NCBI RefSeq assembly: GCF_003597395.2
Contig: NC_133771.1
Span: 136,859,694 to 136,923,693, forward strand
Origin: Chelonoidis abingdonii
Lineage: Eukaryota > Chordata > Testudines > Testudinidae
Length of the DNA stretch: 64,000 nucleotides
Direction of reading: 5' to 3'
Shown here: in pieces, positions 1 to 10,527 of the stretch
Position numbering within the stretch: position 1 is the first letter of the stretch
How the letters are laid out: every line of letters begins with the position of its first letter
The notes under the pieces: generated by a model
Databases searched by the model: none
Told to the model about the DNA's origin: nothing
The model's input: only the letters and a program-made list of their open reading frames with translations
Made by a program: the position numbers and the translations under genes

Positions 1-14
1 NNNNNNNNNNNNNN
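1..14. other. Assembly gap (14 N)
   Basis: The first 14 bases are N, so whatever repeat continues from the left is cut here. Confidence 0.99.
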
Positions 15-1190
15 AAGAGAGAGATCCTCCTCACTTTTATCTCACAATCCCAACAATCAGTGGTTGTCTATTCGCTGCATTCTTATTATCATCTCACACG
101 AAATTGGGGGGACCACTGCAATGGTAAGCCAGAGAGGTTGGGGGAGCAGGGAAAGCACCGGTAGAGTTGTTAGGCCGGGGCACTCCGTAGATGGCATGCA
201 GCTCCATCTTGTCCGCAGGATGCTGAACACGGAGTGCGCCTATGCGCTCTGCAATACACTGGTTGCATCTAAGCACACTGCCCCATATTCAGGCAGCGAC
301 TCACTTTTAGAGATAAACAAAAAGGAGGGAATGACCCGGGGTCAAGTTCCATCTTTTCTTTGCGCCCCTGCTGACCTCACCAGGAGCACCCATTGACAGC
401 CAGCAGATGGTACAGAATTGCACTGATAACCATCACTATCAACATATTTACAAATTAGCATATGGCAGAATGTACAGAACAACTGATATGAGTCTCTGCT
501 ATCTGTCAAAGCCACCCAATGAAAACATATACATGCTTTCGGTGGGTAAACACTGCAGTAGACCGTCTCATCGCCTGTCAGCAGCCATCTAGTACCCATA
601 CTAGCGACAAGTCGACAAAAAGTGCAAAAGGCTCTATGGTTTCTTGTCTGCTATGGCGTCTGCCAGGGTCCAATCCAGGGAAAAAAGGCGCAAAATGATC
701 TCTGCCGCTTGCTTTCACGGAGGAAGGACATGAGATGAATGACATTAACCAGAATCAACCCCGCGATTACTATTGTTGCACCATCATAATGGGTCTAACG
801 CAGTTCCCATCCGTCGGGCCAGAGGACCTAAGCGGGCGTCAGGGCCTACGCTGTCACTTCATAGGCTACCTAAGTGGCACCAGGTAGCGCCAAATCGACA
901 GCCTAGGCACGTCGGAACTGACCACACCCTAACTGCATGCGCTCCCGTAGGGCCGCGTGCAACTTCGACTTTATAGCTGTTTTTTAAAAAGTTTTTTTGT
1001 AATGGATCTGCAATCCACATTCCGAAGTTAGGTGACAATGGGAACCCTTGATAGCTACTAAGACTGCTCTTAAAATAGCTAGAATCGACACTACAATGAC
1101 GCACAGACATAATTATAGCATGTCGCAGATTTAATCCACGAAAAACCTAGTAAAATCGAATAATCCGTAGTAAGACATAAGCTGAAACTC
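15..1190 (-). mobile_element. Degraded PIF/Harbinger-type element end
   Basis: No intact gene is seen. The stretch resembles the transposase-side end of a reptile Harbinger element: an AT-rich terminal part at about 950-1185 with phrases such as taaaatcgaataatcc close to the presumed terminal repeat, and upstream an area rich in CpG-derived changes. On the minus strand a fragment at 342-599 is open for 85 codons but shows no domain I recognise. The left part is cut by the window edge. The family call is inferred from resemblance to the other Harbinger ends in this window and is uncertain. Confidence 0.38.
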
Positions 1191-2249
1191 TAATAGTCCC
1201 ATGTATTTCTAATAGTGAACTGGCATTTGGTCTCTTTAAAACCTACAATACTAGCAAAAGCTCTCATCAGCGTCAATCCAAATCCCAACCGTCCTGATTT
1301 TCAACACTTGCTGTGTTGTCACTCACTTAAAAACAGATATTAAAGGGTTTTGCTGACAGTTCATCCCCCTGTGGGCAGAGGCATAGTGTGATTAAAATAT
1401 TTTTTCAAAACTTGTGCAACCAGGGCTGGGCTTTCTAGGACGATTCCCCTAATTCCCGCCGGAATGGGCTCCATGCCTAAGAGGGCCCCACCCCTAGAAG
1501 AGAACACCTAACTTAGTCCTTTTTATTTTTACTCAACCGCGGCGCTCAGGTTTGTGGAGGCAATTTTGGCGGGGACCAGCACCAAAGACCCGAGCGAGTG
1601 AAGGAACCTGCCGTCAAACTATTCAAGATGGGCCCCACTTCTAAAGCCGGCCGTGTCCAGACTAACAGACCAAACCTGCCTGGCCCTGTGTGGGTGAGAG
1701 GTGGGAGGAGAGGTGTGCTAGACAAAAGCTCATTCCCCCGCTCCTAGATGAAGGGCCAGGCAGACACCTGCCCTTGCTTCAATGTAAGCAGAGTCAGGAT
1801 GAGCTGTACCCTCACATCTGGTGTGTGAATTATGGGAAGTGTGGGAAGAGATAGGTCCGGAATGTGAGCTCAATATTTTGCATAGGCAACACTCCAGCAA
1901 GGAGCCAGCAAGGAGCCTGAAGAATGTTATTTTGACATTCTCGGATCCTCAATTTACTTTCATATTGGGAAAGGATAGAATATAAGACGTGCCAACCTAG
2001 ATTATGGTGATGTAGGAACTTACGAGACTGCTTTATAACAGAAATGCTCCATATAAATTAAATGAAGACTTCAACAAGGACATGGTTCCAAAACCGCGTG
2101 ATGAGAAGAGGTTGTGGGACAATGTATACTGTGCTATGGTGCACCTCCTTGTAGACGCCAGAAGGCACCAGTTCACCCCTCCCTTCTCACTGTGGAATTC
2201 AGAGTTGATCTTTTTATTCCTTTAAGAATCTAGGTAGCAGGTTACATGA
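1191..2249. other. Gene-free stretch
   Basis: I see no exon, RNA gene or clear repeat ends here. A GC-rich piece at about 1440-1700 (clustered CCGCC and GGCGGGG words) looks like part of a dispersed repeat rather than a promoter, because no gene follows it. Confidence 0.5.
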
Positions 2250-3085
2250 GCTGAAACTCACTTGGACTAATGGTGCACAATGCGACTCGGGCTCCTGACT
2301 ATGGCTTGATGATCACTGTGAAGGAACTTGAAAGTCACAAAAGGGTTGAAATACTGAGCTGGGAGCACGAGTTAACTGTGCTAACTAGTAAGGGGAGCCT
2401 GAAGCTATATGCTGCAGAAACAGAGCAGCTGTGGAGTAGGAAGGCCCCACAGAGCGAGTGAGCCGAGCAGCTTGGCCAGGAAAGCTGGAGCAGCTTCCGG
2501 GGCAGCTGGTGGAGAGTGGAGCAGCTTTTGTGAGAGTAGGCTGGAGAGCAGAAGTGGAGCGGGCCTGGTAAGCGCCAGAGCGGTTCAGTGGAGAGTACGA
2601 GCAGGACCACGGAGGGCAGGACAGTTGGCTCATGACGCAGCGTAAGGTCCCTTTCACCCAGGCTGGGGGAAGGACTCTAACAGAATAGACTCTGAATTCT
2701 GGGTGGCATTGATACAGGAGCTTTTGGATGGGACTTTGGACTGATTGGACTCTGAGACCCTACAAGGGGAAAAGGACATTGCCAAATGTACTTGGGGGTG
2801 GGTTTTTGTTTATGGTTTGTGTTATAACTCTGTTTGTGGTGTTTCTCCAATGGGATGCCGCATTGATTCCTTCCTTTATTAAAAAGATTTTGCTACACTC
2901 AGACTCCGGGCTTGTGAGAGGGGAAGTATTGCCTCCTAGAAGCTCCCAGAAGGGGGTGGTATGTAAGTGTCCCAGGTCACTGGGTGGAGGCTCGAGCCGG
3001 TTATGCATTGTGTTATTGAAACGCAACCCCTGGATACTGAACCCGGCCCTTGTTGCTGCCAACTCAGAGGGGCAGAAGGGTTACA
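2250..3085 (+). repeat. Solo LTR-like repeat
   Basis: The segment has an LTR-like layout on the plus strand: a GC-rich area, a polyadenylation-like attaaa signal near 2878 (cctttattaaaaag), a G/T-rich stretch, and an end at ...gggttaca (3081-3085), consistent with a CA-ending LTR. The right end is well defined. The left end could not be fixed, and no target duplication was found. Open frames across it (for example 2728-3279) show no recognisable domain and run past the LTR end, so they are not called as genes. Confidence 0.45.
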
Positions 3086-3610
3086 CTCATGAGGTTGTGT
3101 GTGTGGTGGAGGGGAAGGATGGTGAGGAGACAGGCCTGTGGTTCTGCTTTCCAGCCCCACTCTGCACCAGTCACGGACTGGGGGCAACAACACTGGACCA
3201 GCCTTTAGGAGCATTATTTCCTACTCCTGTGTGCCTATGGGCAGGCATGGGGAGTTATGTCTCTGACTGGAGCTGTTAGAGCGTGGAGTGGCTCTGCCCT
3301 GCCTCCCAGGTCAGCCTGTGTGTTAATTGCTTTGTGGCCTTCGGTCACTGCCTAGACCTGAAACAGGGAGGGTATTGGATATATAGGACAGGCGCCGATC
3401 CATCCCCACCCCTCCCTTGCTGCCTGTTCCTTCCTCCCCGGCTCTAGAAGGTTCTGCTGCTGCCGCTGCACTTTCCACACCCATCCAACTGCCCAGCTCC
3501 AACTGTCATTCCCAACCTCCATGGAACCTTCTGCCCTAACATTCTGTTCTTGCACCCAGAACATTCTGGGCCAGCTTGTGTCCAGCCCCGCATGGGCATG
3601 AGATGTTGTG

Positions 3611-3611
<1 letters not shown>

Positions 3612-3647
<36 letters not shown>
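3612..3647. repeat. (GT)n microsatellite
   Basis: About 17 uninterrupted GT units. The matching poly-Val/Cys and poly-Thr/His frames are artefacts of this repeat. Confidence 0.97.
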
Positions 3648-3649
<2 letters not shown>

Positions 3650-3864
3650 CATGAATGTAGCACTCTGTTTCCAACTCCAACATAAGCTTCTATGCACGGA
3701 GTCCCTTCAATGTACACATCCAAGGGAAATTATCCAGGCCAGAATTACCAACAAATGGGAGATCTGACCAGACACTTACTCTGGTTCAGAATACTGGAAG
3801 TTAAACCAAGCCAATTTGATGTAGCCTAATGTCATGTAGCATTATCTGTGTTTAATATTTTATG

Positions 3865-3942
3865 TAAATATTCTGCTCTGGGGTTCAGTTCCCTGCTCTG
3901 CCACAGACTTCCTTTGTGACTTTGGGTAAGTCCCTTATGGCT
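3865..3942 (+). repeat. MIR/L2-like SINE fragment
   Basis: The words ttccctgctctgccacagac and gtgactttgggtaagtc match the core of ancient CORE-SINE/MIR-type repeats of amniotes. The copy stops abruptly at about 3942, where sequence resembling a MITE end (cttgtctatacaaac) begins. Confidence 0.55.
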
Positions 3943-3974
3943 TGTCTATACAAACATCTACCCCCTCATTAGCC

Positions 3975-4166
3975 CTGCACTATTAGCCAGAATGGGTAGG
4001 GATGGTGTCCCTAGCCTCTGTTTGCCAGAAGCTCAATGGGCAATGGGATGGATCGCTTGATGATTACCTGTTCTGCTCATTCCCTCTGGGGCACCTGGCA
4101 CTGGCCACTGTCAGAAGACAGGATACTGGGCTAGATGGACCTTTGGTCTGACCCAGTGTGCCCATG
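3975..4166 (+). repeat. CR1 LINE 3' fragment
   Basis: The sequence runs from ccagaatgggtagggatgg through ggatactgggctagatgg to tggtctgacccagtgtg. It is the same family as the reverse-orientation copy at 17768-18038, and I recognise it as the 3' untranslated tail of a reptile CR1 subfamily. Only the tail is present, as expected from 5' truncation. Confidence 0.65.
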
Positions 4167-4206
4167 TTTCTGTTCTGCTGCACACCAGCGCCATATCTGC
4201 ATTGTT

Positions 4207-4397
4207 TGTTAGTGTCAGTCAGTATTTGGTTGACGCAAGTCATGCTGAACATAAGCCTGCAACTTTGAAGTTTGAAACCCACCTGGGTTGAAATCTGAGA
4301 ATGAACTGTAAACATTTGAGAAAAATCTGCCTCTGTCAGTGTTTGCTTATTAGTCTTTGGTTGACGCATCAGTGTTTGGTTGATGCAAGTCATGATG
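4207..4397 (+). repeat. Short repeated motif, about 25 bp, two to three copies
   Basis: A motif containing tttggttgacgcaagtcatg at 4214-4233 recurs at 4376-4395 as tttggttgatgcaagtcatg, with a partial third copy near 4353. The spacing is irregular. No function is apparent. Confidence 0.6.
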
Positions 4398-4497
4398 GCA
4401 GAAAGCCACTGCAGTTAGTATATCACTTGTGCACGTACATACTTGGCTCCTTGCATTGACACTACATATACTCACCAGGAGTTGTTTCAATGCACAG

Positions 4498-5160
4498 TGT
4501 GGCAGTGGCAGATTTAGAGTTAGTGGGGCCCTGTGTGCAGCTTCATTTTTTGGGGGCCCCCCCTTGGGACCCAGCCAAGAAAAAGAACATTCTCTCTTAT
4601 CTCCCCACATTTTTCATTCTTTTTTCTTCATCCTCGTCCTATAAGTAATAGGAAGTAAATGAAAATAAAGTGGGGTATCTTAATTGGTGCAGGAGGGGGT
4701 GCGGCAGCCTCTGGACTGGGGCATGGGGTTGGGATGCAGGAGGAGGTCGGGGGGTGGCACTTACCTTGGGCAGCATGGATCCCAAAGTGATCAGCACACA
4801 CTCCCCTCTTGCCCCCAGCAGTGGCTCCTAGGCAGGGAGGGCCATGGGGTCTCCGCACACCACTGCCTGCAGGTGCCGCCCCCACAGCTCCCATTGGCCA
4901 CAGTTCCTGCCCAATGGGAGCTGCAGAGTTGGCACTTGGGTCAGGGGCAGTGCGCAAAGACATGCCCCCCCAGAGGGACACAGAGACATGCCAGCAGCCT
5001 GCCGCTTCTGGGAGCAACATGGAGCCACCAGCTGGCATGCAGGCAGCCTGCTTGCCTGAGCCCTGCTGCGCTGCAGGCTGGGACTCAGGGGCAGGTTGTC
5101 AGATGAGATTTGTCCTGCATTTTGGGGGGGGGGGGGGGGGCCTGTCTTGGGTCCCTGCCA
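4498..5160. repeat. GC-rich interspersed repeat with CCAAT hairpin
   Basis: This is one of several related GC-rich dispersed repeats in the window (compare 58.4-58.6, 59.8-59.9 and 62.2-62.6 kb). It contains an inverted repeat, cagctcccattggcc paired with caatgggagctg (about 4887-4924), and ends in a run of about 20 G at 5122-5141. Several overlapping long open frames here result from high GC and are not genes. Confidence 0.5.
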
Positions 5161-5921
5161 CGCACGGTTTGTTTTCATGGTATCACCATCCTGCAGCGGT
5201 GCATCATGGGACATATCCCTGTGTGATAACCACCACCACCCTCCGCGGCACTGTCTTTTGGGAATTTTTAGCAATGCATAGTGGATGGAAAATGAAGTTG
5301 TGCAGGTGTCACTGGGAGCAAGGGTCAATTTCCCAGCATGGCTTTCTCCATCCCTGTATGTTCTCTGTATCCTCATAATTTCATAGCCTCTTTAAAAAAA
5401 ATCCCACAACTGTGCACCTCTTGCTGCTACCAATCTGTGACAACCCGCAATGGAGCCATAACATAGTTTCTGCACTGTTCATAAGCATTAAAAGCAATCC
5501 AATGTATCTGAAAGCTGTAAAAATCTTCAGGGGGACACAGGGTCCAAGGGTGGCCTGGCCATTAGCAGGGGCCTGGCGCCAGTAGCAGCAAGTGATCTGG
5601 CTCAGCCTCCACACCCACCTTGCTCTGCCCCAACCACCACTGGCTCCCGGTTCATTGCTTCGGGGGAGGGGCGAAGCAGAAAGAGGGTGGAGGTTTGGTG
5701 GAAGGGTGAAGTGGAGGGGTGGTCAGAGCAGGTGCAGAACGAAGCGGGGCAGGGGTTCGGTGGCTGAGGGAAGCAGTTGGAGGGGAGAAGGATGGGGTGG
5801 AACAGAGGCAGGAAGAGCGCAGGACAGGATTTAGGATGGAAGGGGGGTATCCAGCCCCCTCCTGAGGGACCGGCCCTAGGAAAACAAGTACTGAGTAGTG
5901 GAATTGAACTGTAATGCAGGT
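5161..5921. other. Repeat-derived, no gene
   Basis: No gene is supported. Given the transposase fragment that follows, this stretch probably includes the left part of a Harbinger element plus another insertion rich in purines (about 5560-5880), but I could not define ends. Confidence 0.35.
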
Positions 5922-5989
5922 TGGGACAAGGATCAGTGGCTACAGAATTTCTGGATGTGCAAGGCCACATTCCTAGATCTGTGTGCCAC
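5922..5989 (+). pseudogene. Harbinger transposase N-terminal fragment (left part of a split copy)
   Basis: The words ggatcagtggctacagaa and tgcaaggccacattcct match the transposase N-terminal region of the Harbinger copy at 35706-35785 (gattcccagtggctgtgaaa, tgtaaggccattttcct). The reading then breaks into an LTR fragment at about 5988. The rest of the transposase resumes at about 12953, so this is the left piece of the element whose right piece ends at 16716. Recognition is by nucleotide similarity within the window. The frame is disrupted. Confidence 0.55.
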
Positions 5990-6151
5990 TTAAATCCTAC
6001 TTTTTATACTTAATAAAATCACTTCTGTTTGTTAAAAAATCCAGAAAAAGTGATTAATAGCTGGGGGAGCAAACAGCTGTGCATATCCCTCTATCAGTGT
6101 TATAGAGAGTGGATAATTTATGAATTTACCCTGTATAAGCTTTATACAGAG
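5988..6151 (+). repeat. LTR fragment, left part, split by the Gmr1-like element
   Basis: It starts with acttaaatcctactttttat, includes aataaa, and reaches ctttatacagag. The rest of the same LTR resumes after the inserted retrotransposon at 12686. A reverse-orientation copy of the same LTR family lies at 48062-48481 and 51349-51630, itself split by a CR1. The last five bases, cagag (6147-6151), are duplicated at 12686-12690. Confidence 0.7.
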
Positions 6152-7165
6152 TGTAAACGAGGGTGTCGCCGGGGCTCAACCCTCCCTGGTGAGGAGGGGA
6201 GCCACACCGGCCTCAACCTGTCATCTGAGGGCCTCGGTCCTTGGAACTGCAGTCCACCGTCCGGGTAGCTCGGTCCCTGTGGATAGGACCGAGCAACGGC
6301 TCAGTCAAAGGGGGCCCAGCCCTTGGTTCGGGCGGGGCACCAAACACACAGTTATCTCAGCTCCGGCCCTCTTGATTCAAGGGGGAGCTGTCAAGAGAGT
6401 TTAGGTAGCTCGGGCCCTTTGGGGCAGGACTGAGCAGTGGCACAGTCAAAGGGGGTGCAGCCCTTGGTTTGGGCAGGGCACCAAACACACAGCTATAGCA
6501 GCTCCGTTTAAATGGCCTCCTTAGGCCGGGGAGAGAGGGATTCTGCCACCCAGGGACGGGTGGCAGGGGGAACGCAGGCCCACCCACTCCACTGCGTTCC
6601 AGCCTGGGGCCCTGGTGGTCACCGCTGCAGGTGGTCAGTGGGGATCCTGACCGCAACACACTGCCATGGATACCGGAAAATCTGCAGCCTGACTAGGGTC
6701 GGCTGCCCCCGGGCTACTTCCACAATCCCCCTCCGTGCCTACCTGATCCGTGGTGTCAGCTTCAGGGAAGTCCCACAACATAGGTTCCTTGCAGCTAGGG
6801 CTGGGTGGCAGGTCCGGCAGCTCCTCCGGGAAGTCTGGCCAGGCCTGCTCCGGTGTTTCCTCGGGGCCGTAGCAGGGCCGGGGGGGCTTTGGCAGCTCCT
6901 CGTCGTAGCGAGCGCAGGGAAGCTCTGGCCCGTCCAAGCACCGGCCCCTGGCCTCAGCAGCTTCCCAGTCAGGAGCACCTGCTGGCAGGTCTGCTCCTGT
7001 CGGCGGCTGGGCTCCAACTGAGGGCTGAGGGCCGTTTTTTATCCTTCCGGGTCGCCGCCTGACCCTCTGAGGGGCGGGACTTCCTTTCAGAGGCCCCGCC
7101 CCTATGGGTGATTGACGGGGCTCGACCCTCCCGGGTGAGGAGGGAAGCCACACCACCTCGTTACA
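6152..7165 (-). repeat. 3' LTR of the Gmr1-like element
   Basis: The 1014-bp copy is closely similar to 11595-12685 but about 77 bp shorter, mainly because it has fewer copies of a 36-bp repeat and lacks a 6-bp insertion near 6610. It contains its own copy of the LTR-borne frame (6635-7156). Confidence 0.93.
6635..7156 (-). CDS. LTR-embedded ORF, 173 aa, short-repeat allele
   Basis: An uninterrupted frame lies almost entirely in the first half of the LTR in element sense. Its product starts with a basic, proline-rich part (SPGRVEPRQSPIG, RVRRRPGRIK) followed by an acidic part with ARYDEELPKPP, GPEETPEQAW and DFPEELPDLPPS. No known domain is recognised. The same frame is open in the other LTR, with two additional 12-residue repeats. 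Whether it is translated is unknown. Conservation of the frame between both LTRs may simply reflect recent common origin at insertion. Confidence 0.4.
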   Translation of the reverse strand: MVWLPSSPGRVEPRQSPIGAGPLKGSPAPQRVRRRPGRIKNGPQPSVGAQPPTGADLPAGAPDWEAAEARGRCLDGPELPCARYDEELPKPPRPCYGPEETPEQAWPDFPEELPDLPPSPSCKEPMLWDFPEADTTDQVGTEGDCGSSPGAADPSQAADFPVSMAVCCGQDPH

Positions 7166-7177
7166 CGCCCCCCGCTC
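7166..7177 (-). promoter_or_regulatory. Polypurine tract of the Gmr1-like element
   Basis: In element sense gagcggggggcg directly precedes the TGTAACGAGG start of the 3' LTR. This is the expected place for plus-strand DNA priming. Confidence 0.8.
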
Positions 7178-7640
7178 AAGTCTGGCTTCCGCTCGTCAGG
7201 GCCGGGCTGTTCCACCTCTTCGAGGCTGGATAGGAAGTCCGCATTAGCATGGTCCTTGCCAGCCCGATGCTGGATGGTAAACACATAGGGCTGCAAGGCC
7301 AGGTACCAGCACATGATGCGGGCGCTGTTGTCCTTCATACGCATGAGCCATTGAAGGGGCATGTGGTGTGTGATGAGAGTGAAAGGGGCGCCCAGGAGGA
7401 AGAACCGAAGGGCCTCGCAGGCTCACTTCACTGCGAGGGCCTCCTTCTCAATCACTGCATAGTTCCGCTCCTGGGGGAATAGCTTTCGGCTTAGGTACAG
7501 TACTGGGTGGTCTCCTCCATCCCCTTCCTGAGACAAGACCACCCCTAAGCCGACATCAGACGTGTCCGTCTGGAGGATGAACGGTTTATCAAAATCGGGA
7601 CTATACAGGACGGGTTCCTGGCACTAGCAGCTCCGGAGCG
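7178..7640 (-). pseudogene. RNase H domain of Gmr1-like Pol
   Basis: On the minus strand the frame reads through typical Ty3/Gypsy RNase H words: FILQTDTSDVGLGVVLSQ, then YAVIEKEALAV, then HHMPLQWLMRMKD and FTIQHRAGKDHANADFLS. An in-frame TGA falls just after EKEALAVK (near 7420), where tryptophan is usual. The domain sits last in Pol and runs into the polypurine tract, with no integrase after it. That agrees with the Gmr1 gene order. Confidence 0.85.
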
Positions 7641-8530
7641 CTCTAAAGGCCGCCTCACACTCAGGGGTCCATTGTATCTGTTGAGGGCTATTCTTAGTCA
7701 ACAGCCCGGTCAAGGGTGCGGCAATGGACACAAATTGCAGGATAAACTGCCGGTAATACCCCACGAGTCGCAGGAAGCGTTGACCTGTCATTTTGTTGTC
7801 GGGGGGAGCACTCTGCAAGGGCTTGTACCTTCCCCATGAGGGGTTTTACTTGCCCCTGCCCGACGGTATAGCCGAGGTAGGTGGTCTCCTGCCAGGCTAT
7901 CCGGCATTTCTTGGGGTTTGCCGTCAACCCCGCCTGCCGCAGGGTTCTGAGGACCGCCACGACCTGGTTTAGGTGGTCTTCCCAGCAGCAGCTGTAGATC
8001 ACGACGTCATCTAGATATGTGGCCGCGTACTCCTGATGCGGCCGCAAAAGGTGGTCCATGAGCCGCTGAAAGGTCGCGGGGGCCCCATGGAGACCAAAGG
8101 GCATCCGTGTGAATTGACAGAGTCCCGACGGGATGGCAAAGGCAGTCTTCTCTTTGGAAGCCTCCTCGAGCGGGATTTGCCAGTAACCCTTGCTAAGGTC
8201 TAGCGTGGTGATAAACCGGACCTCCCCGAGGCGGCCCAGCAGCTCGTCGACCTGGGCCATCGGATAGGCATCAAAGCGGGATATGGCGTTGACTTTCCGG
8301 AAATCTATGCAGAACCGACGGGAGCTGTCAGGTTTGGGCACCAGGACCACCGGACTGCGTCACTTGTTCCGGGATGGTTCGATGACCCCCAGGGCCAACA
8401 TGGCCTGGACCTCTTCCTCGACCTCCTGGCGCATTCAGTACAGTACCGGCCGGGCAGTTTCCCGTATGATTTTCCCGGGCTCGGTTTGGACTGTGTGACA
8501 GGTTAAGGTCGTGTAGCCCGGTAGCGCCGT
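7641..8530 (-). pseudogene. Reverse transcriptase domain of Gmr1-like Pol
   Basis: The RT is clear: VVLVPKPDSSRRFCIDFRKV, then FITTLDLSKGYWQIPL, FTRMPFGLHGAPATFQ, and the catalytic TYLDDVVIYS with YLDD at about 8006-8017. Two in-frame TGA stops break the N-terminal part, one after ARPVLY (near 8435) and one in NK*RSPVV (near 8360). A frameshift near 7810 separates the palm from the thumb (RFLRLVGYYRQFILQF). It follows the integrase on the same strand and was presumably part of a single polyprotein. The mutations look like ordinary decay, two of them TGA transitions. Confidence 0.92.
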
Positions 8531-9800
8531 GAAGGTTCTCCGGAATGCCCGCAGGAGACATTTGGCCTGTTTACGTTGTTCGTCCGTCAGGGAGCACCCC
8601 AGCGTGGGCTCAGTTAAGTCCTCCGTCTGGGCCACCTCCGGACCTAGCTCCAATTCCGGCAGGCACGGGTCGATCAATAGGCCCTCCCGGTCACACCACA
8701 GCTTCAGCAGCTTGACATGGTATAGGTGCTTCTCCTTCCGGCAGCCCAGTTGGCGAATTTCATAATTAACGGGCCCCACCTTCCGAGTTACCTCGTAGGG
8801 GCCCTGCCAACGGGCCAATAAGTTCGATTCCCTGGAGGGTAGGAGCAGCAGAACCCGATCTCCGGGAGCAAACTCTCGCACCTGCGCTTCTTGATTATAA
8901 CTTCGCTCCTGCCTCTCTTGGGCTACCTTCAGGTTTTCCTGCGCCAGGGTCCCCGCCTGAGTAAGGTGTTCCCGCAGCCGGAGGACGTACTGGAGGAGGC
9001 CCTGGGTTGGGGAGGCTGACTGCTCCCACGTCTCCTTCATTAAGTCCAGGAGGCCCCATGGCCTCCGCCTGTACAAGAGTTCAAAGGGGGAAAATTTGGT
9101 TGACGCCTGGGGGACCTCCCAAATGGCTAGTAGCAGAGGTGGTAGGAGTTGGTCCCAGTGGCGTAGCTCGTCTGGTAAGAACCTTTTCAGCATATCCTTG
9201 AGGGTACGATTGAACCGTTCTACCAACCCATCCGTCTGGGGGTGGTAGACGGAGTTGTGGAGTTGTTTTACCCCCAGGAATTGGCAGACCTGTTTCAGTA
9301 ACTGGGATGTGAAGTTAGTGCCCTGGTCGGTTAGGATTTCTTTAGGCAATCCCACGTGGGAAAACACCTTCACCAGTTCACCCGCGATGGTCCGGGCCGT
9401 GATGCTCCACAGGGGGATAGCCTCCGGGAACCGGGAGGCTTAGTCGACAAGGACCAGGATGTACTGAAACCCAGCCGTGCTCTGGGGAAGTGGGCCCACC
9501 AGGTCCATGGCGACTTGCTCGAACAGTTTTTCAACCAGTGGCATGGGGACCAAGGGCGCCTTGGGTACCCGAAGTGGGGCGGCCAACTGACACTCCGGGC
9601 AGGAGTTGCAGTATCGCTTTACATCGCCATCAAGCCCCGGCCAGTAGAATCGGGTCTGAATTCAGGCCAGGGTCTTCTCGTGCCCCAGGTGTCCCTCTGC
9701 TGGTACGTCGTGGGCCAGGCTTATCACGGCCCATCGGTGGCAGCGGGGCACAACAAGTTGCATCTGCGGCTCCCGCGTACAGGGGTCCCGCTCGACCCAA
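8531..9800 (-). pseudogene. Integrase domain of Gmr1-like Pol (upstream of RT)
   Basis: The zinc-binding part has the H-H-C-C arrangement (HDVPAEGHLGH, then YCNSCPEC). The catalytic core shows MDLVGPLPQS, LTDQGTNFTSQLL, YHPQTDGLVERFNRTLKDML, with exactly 35 residues between the D of DQGTNF and the E of VERF. A C-terminal chromodomain-like or GPY/F-type part follows (GDRVLLLLPSRESNLLARW, GPYEVTRKVGPVNYEI). Stops occur after HEKTLA (TGA, near 9660) and in LVD*ASRF (TAA, near 9440). From 9373 to 8435 the frame is open and runs straight into the RT region, which proves the integrase-before-RT order. Confidence 0.92.
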
Positions 9801-10079
9801 TACAGTCTGTCCCGCCGGAGTTCAAAGTGTGGCCACTGCGTGGCCCAATGAGGGTCGACAACTGACCCATCGACTGCCTCGAGTTGCTCGTAGGCCCGGC
9901 TGAGAGTGGGATCGGACTGCTGTTCCCGACAGAAGTCCGTGTCAAAGTGAGGCTTGGAGGAGGTTTCCTCCCTCGGACCTTCGGCCTCCTCGTTTCCAGC
10001 CCCGACATCCTCGGCGTCCTCTTCTGTCTCCAATGGGGGCTCCTGGGGCTCGGCCTCTAAGGCCGGTATGGACCGGAGG

Positions 10080-10480
10080 AGCCCCTCAAAGGTGGGCCAA
10101 TCACATCCCAGGATCACGGGGTAGGCTAGTCGGGGGGCCAAGCCGACTACCAGCGACCGAGTGAGGCCATTGACAGCTAATCAGGCCTGAGCACTCAGGT
10201 AGGGGGGGACATCCCCGTGGATGCACTGTAAGTGGATGGGCCCCAGGCCAGGGTCGATTGGTGGTCCCACAGCCCGGCGGACCAGCGTTTGGCCACAGCC
10301 CGAATCAACTAGGGCCATTGTGGCTTGATCCCCCACAACCACCGGGATCGTTAGTCTGGGGGGCTGGGGCCGTCGGGCCCAGCCTTCCCCTGCACAGACC
10401 TGCCCAAAGCTACATTCCATCTCTGGACAGTCGCGTTGTAAGTGGCCGGCCTTCCCACATCTGAAGCAGGGTCCGATTTC
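10080..10480 (-). pseudogene. Gag CCHC knuckle and aspartic protease of the Gmr1-like element
   Basis: The minus strand reads a nucleocapsid CCHC knuckle, CFRCGKAGHLQRDC (about 10428-10469), followed by a retropepsin: RLTIPVVVGDQATMALVDSG with the D-S-G active site, and later LAYPVILGCDWPTF. A TGA stop near 10181 interrupts the protease. The knuckle is in a different frame from the capsid ORF that ends at 10528. A run of seven C in element sense (about 10518-10524) lies between them, so either a slip mutation or a frameshift site could explain this. Confidence 0.85.
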
Positions 10481-10527
10481 CGGGCGTCCACCCCGGGGAC
10501 CGGCGGCTCAAGGGCTTCGGGGGGGCT

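Noticed and set aside
342..599. 85-codon minus-strand frame with many Cys residues
   Set aside because: It could be a remnant of a repeat-borne gene, but I cannot name a domain and the area is decayed.
2728..3279. 183-codon frame after the GC-rich part
   Set aside because: It spans the end of an LTR-like repeat; the hydrophobic start is coincidental and no family is recognised.
3444..3767. Frames over the GT repeat on both strands
   Set aside because: They are products of the (GT)n tract (Val/Cys and Thr/His runs) without domain or splice context.
4628..5378. Several overlapping long frames (136-189 codons)
   Set aside because: All are in a GC-rich dispersed repeat, open on both strands at once, with no known domain.
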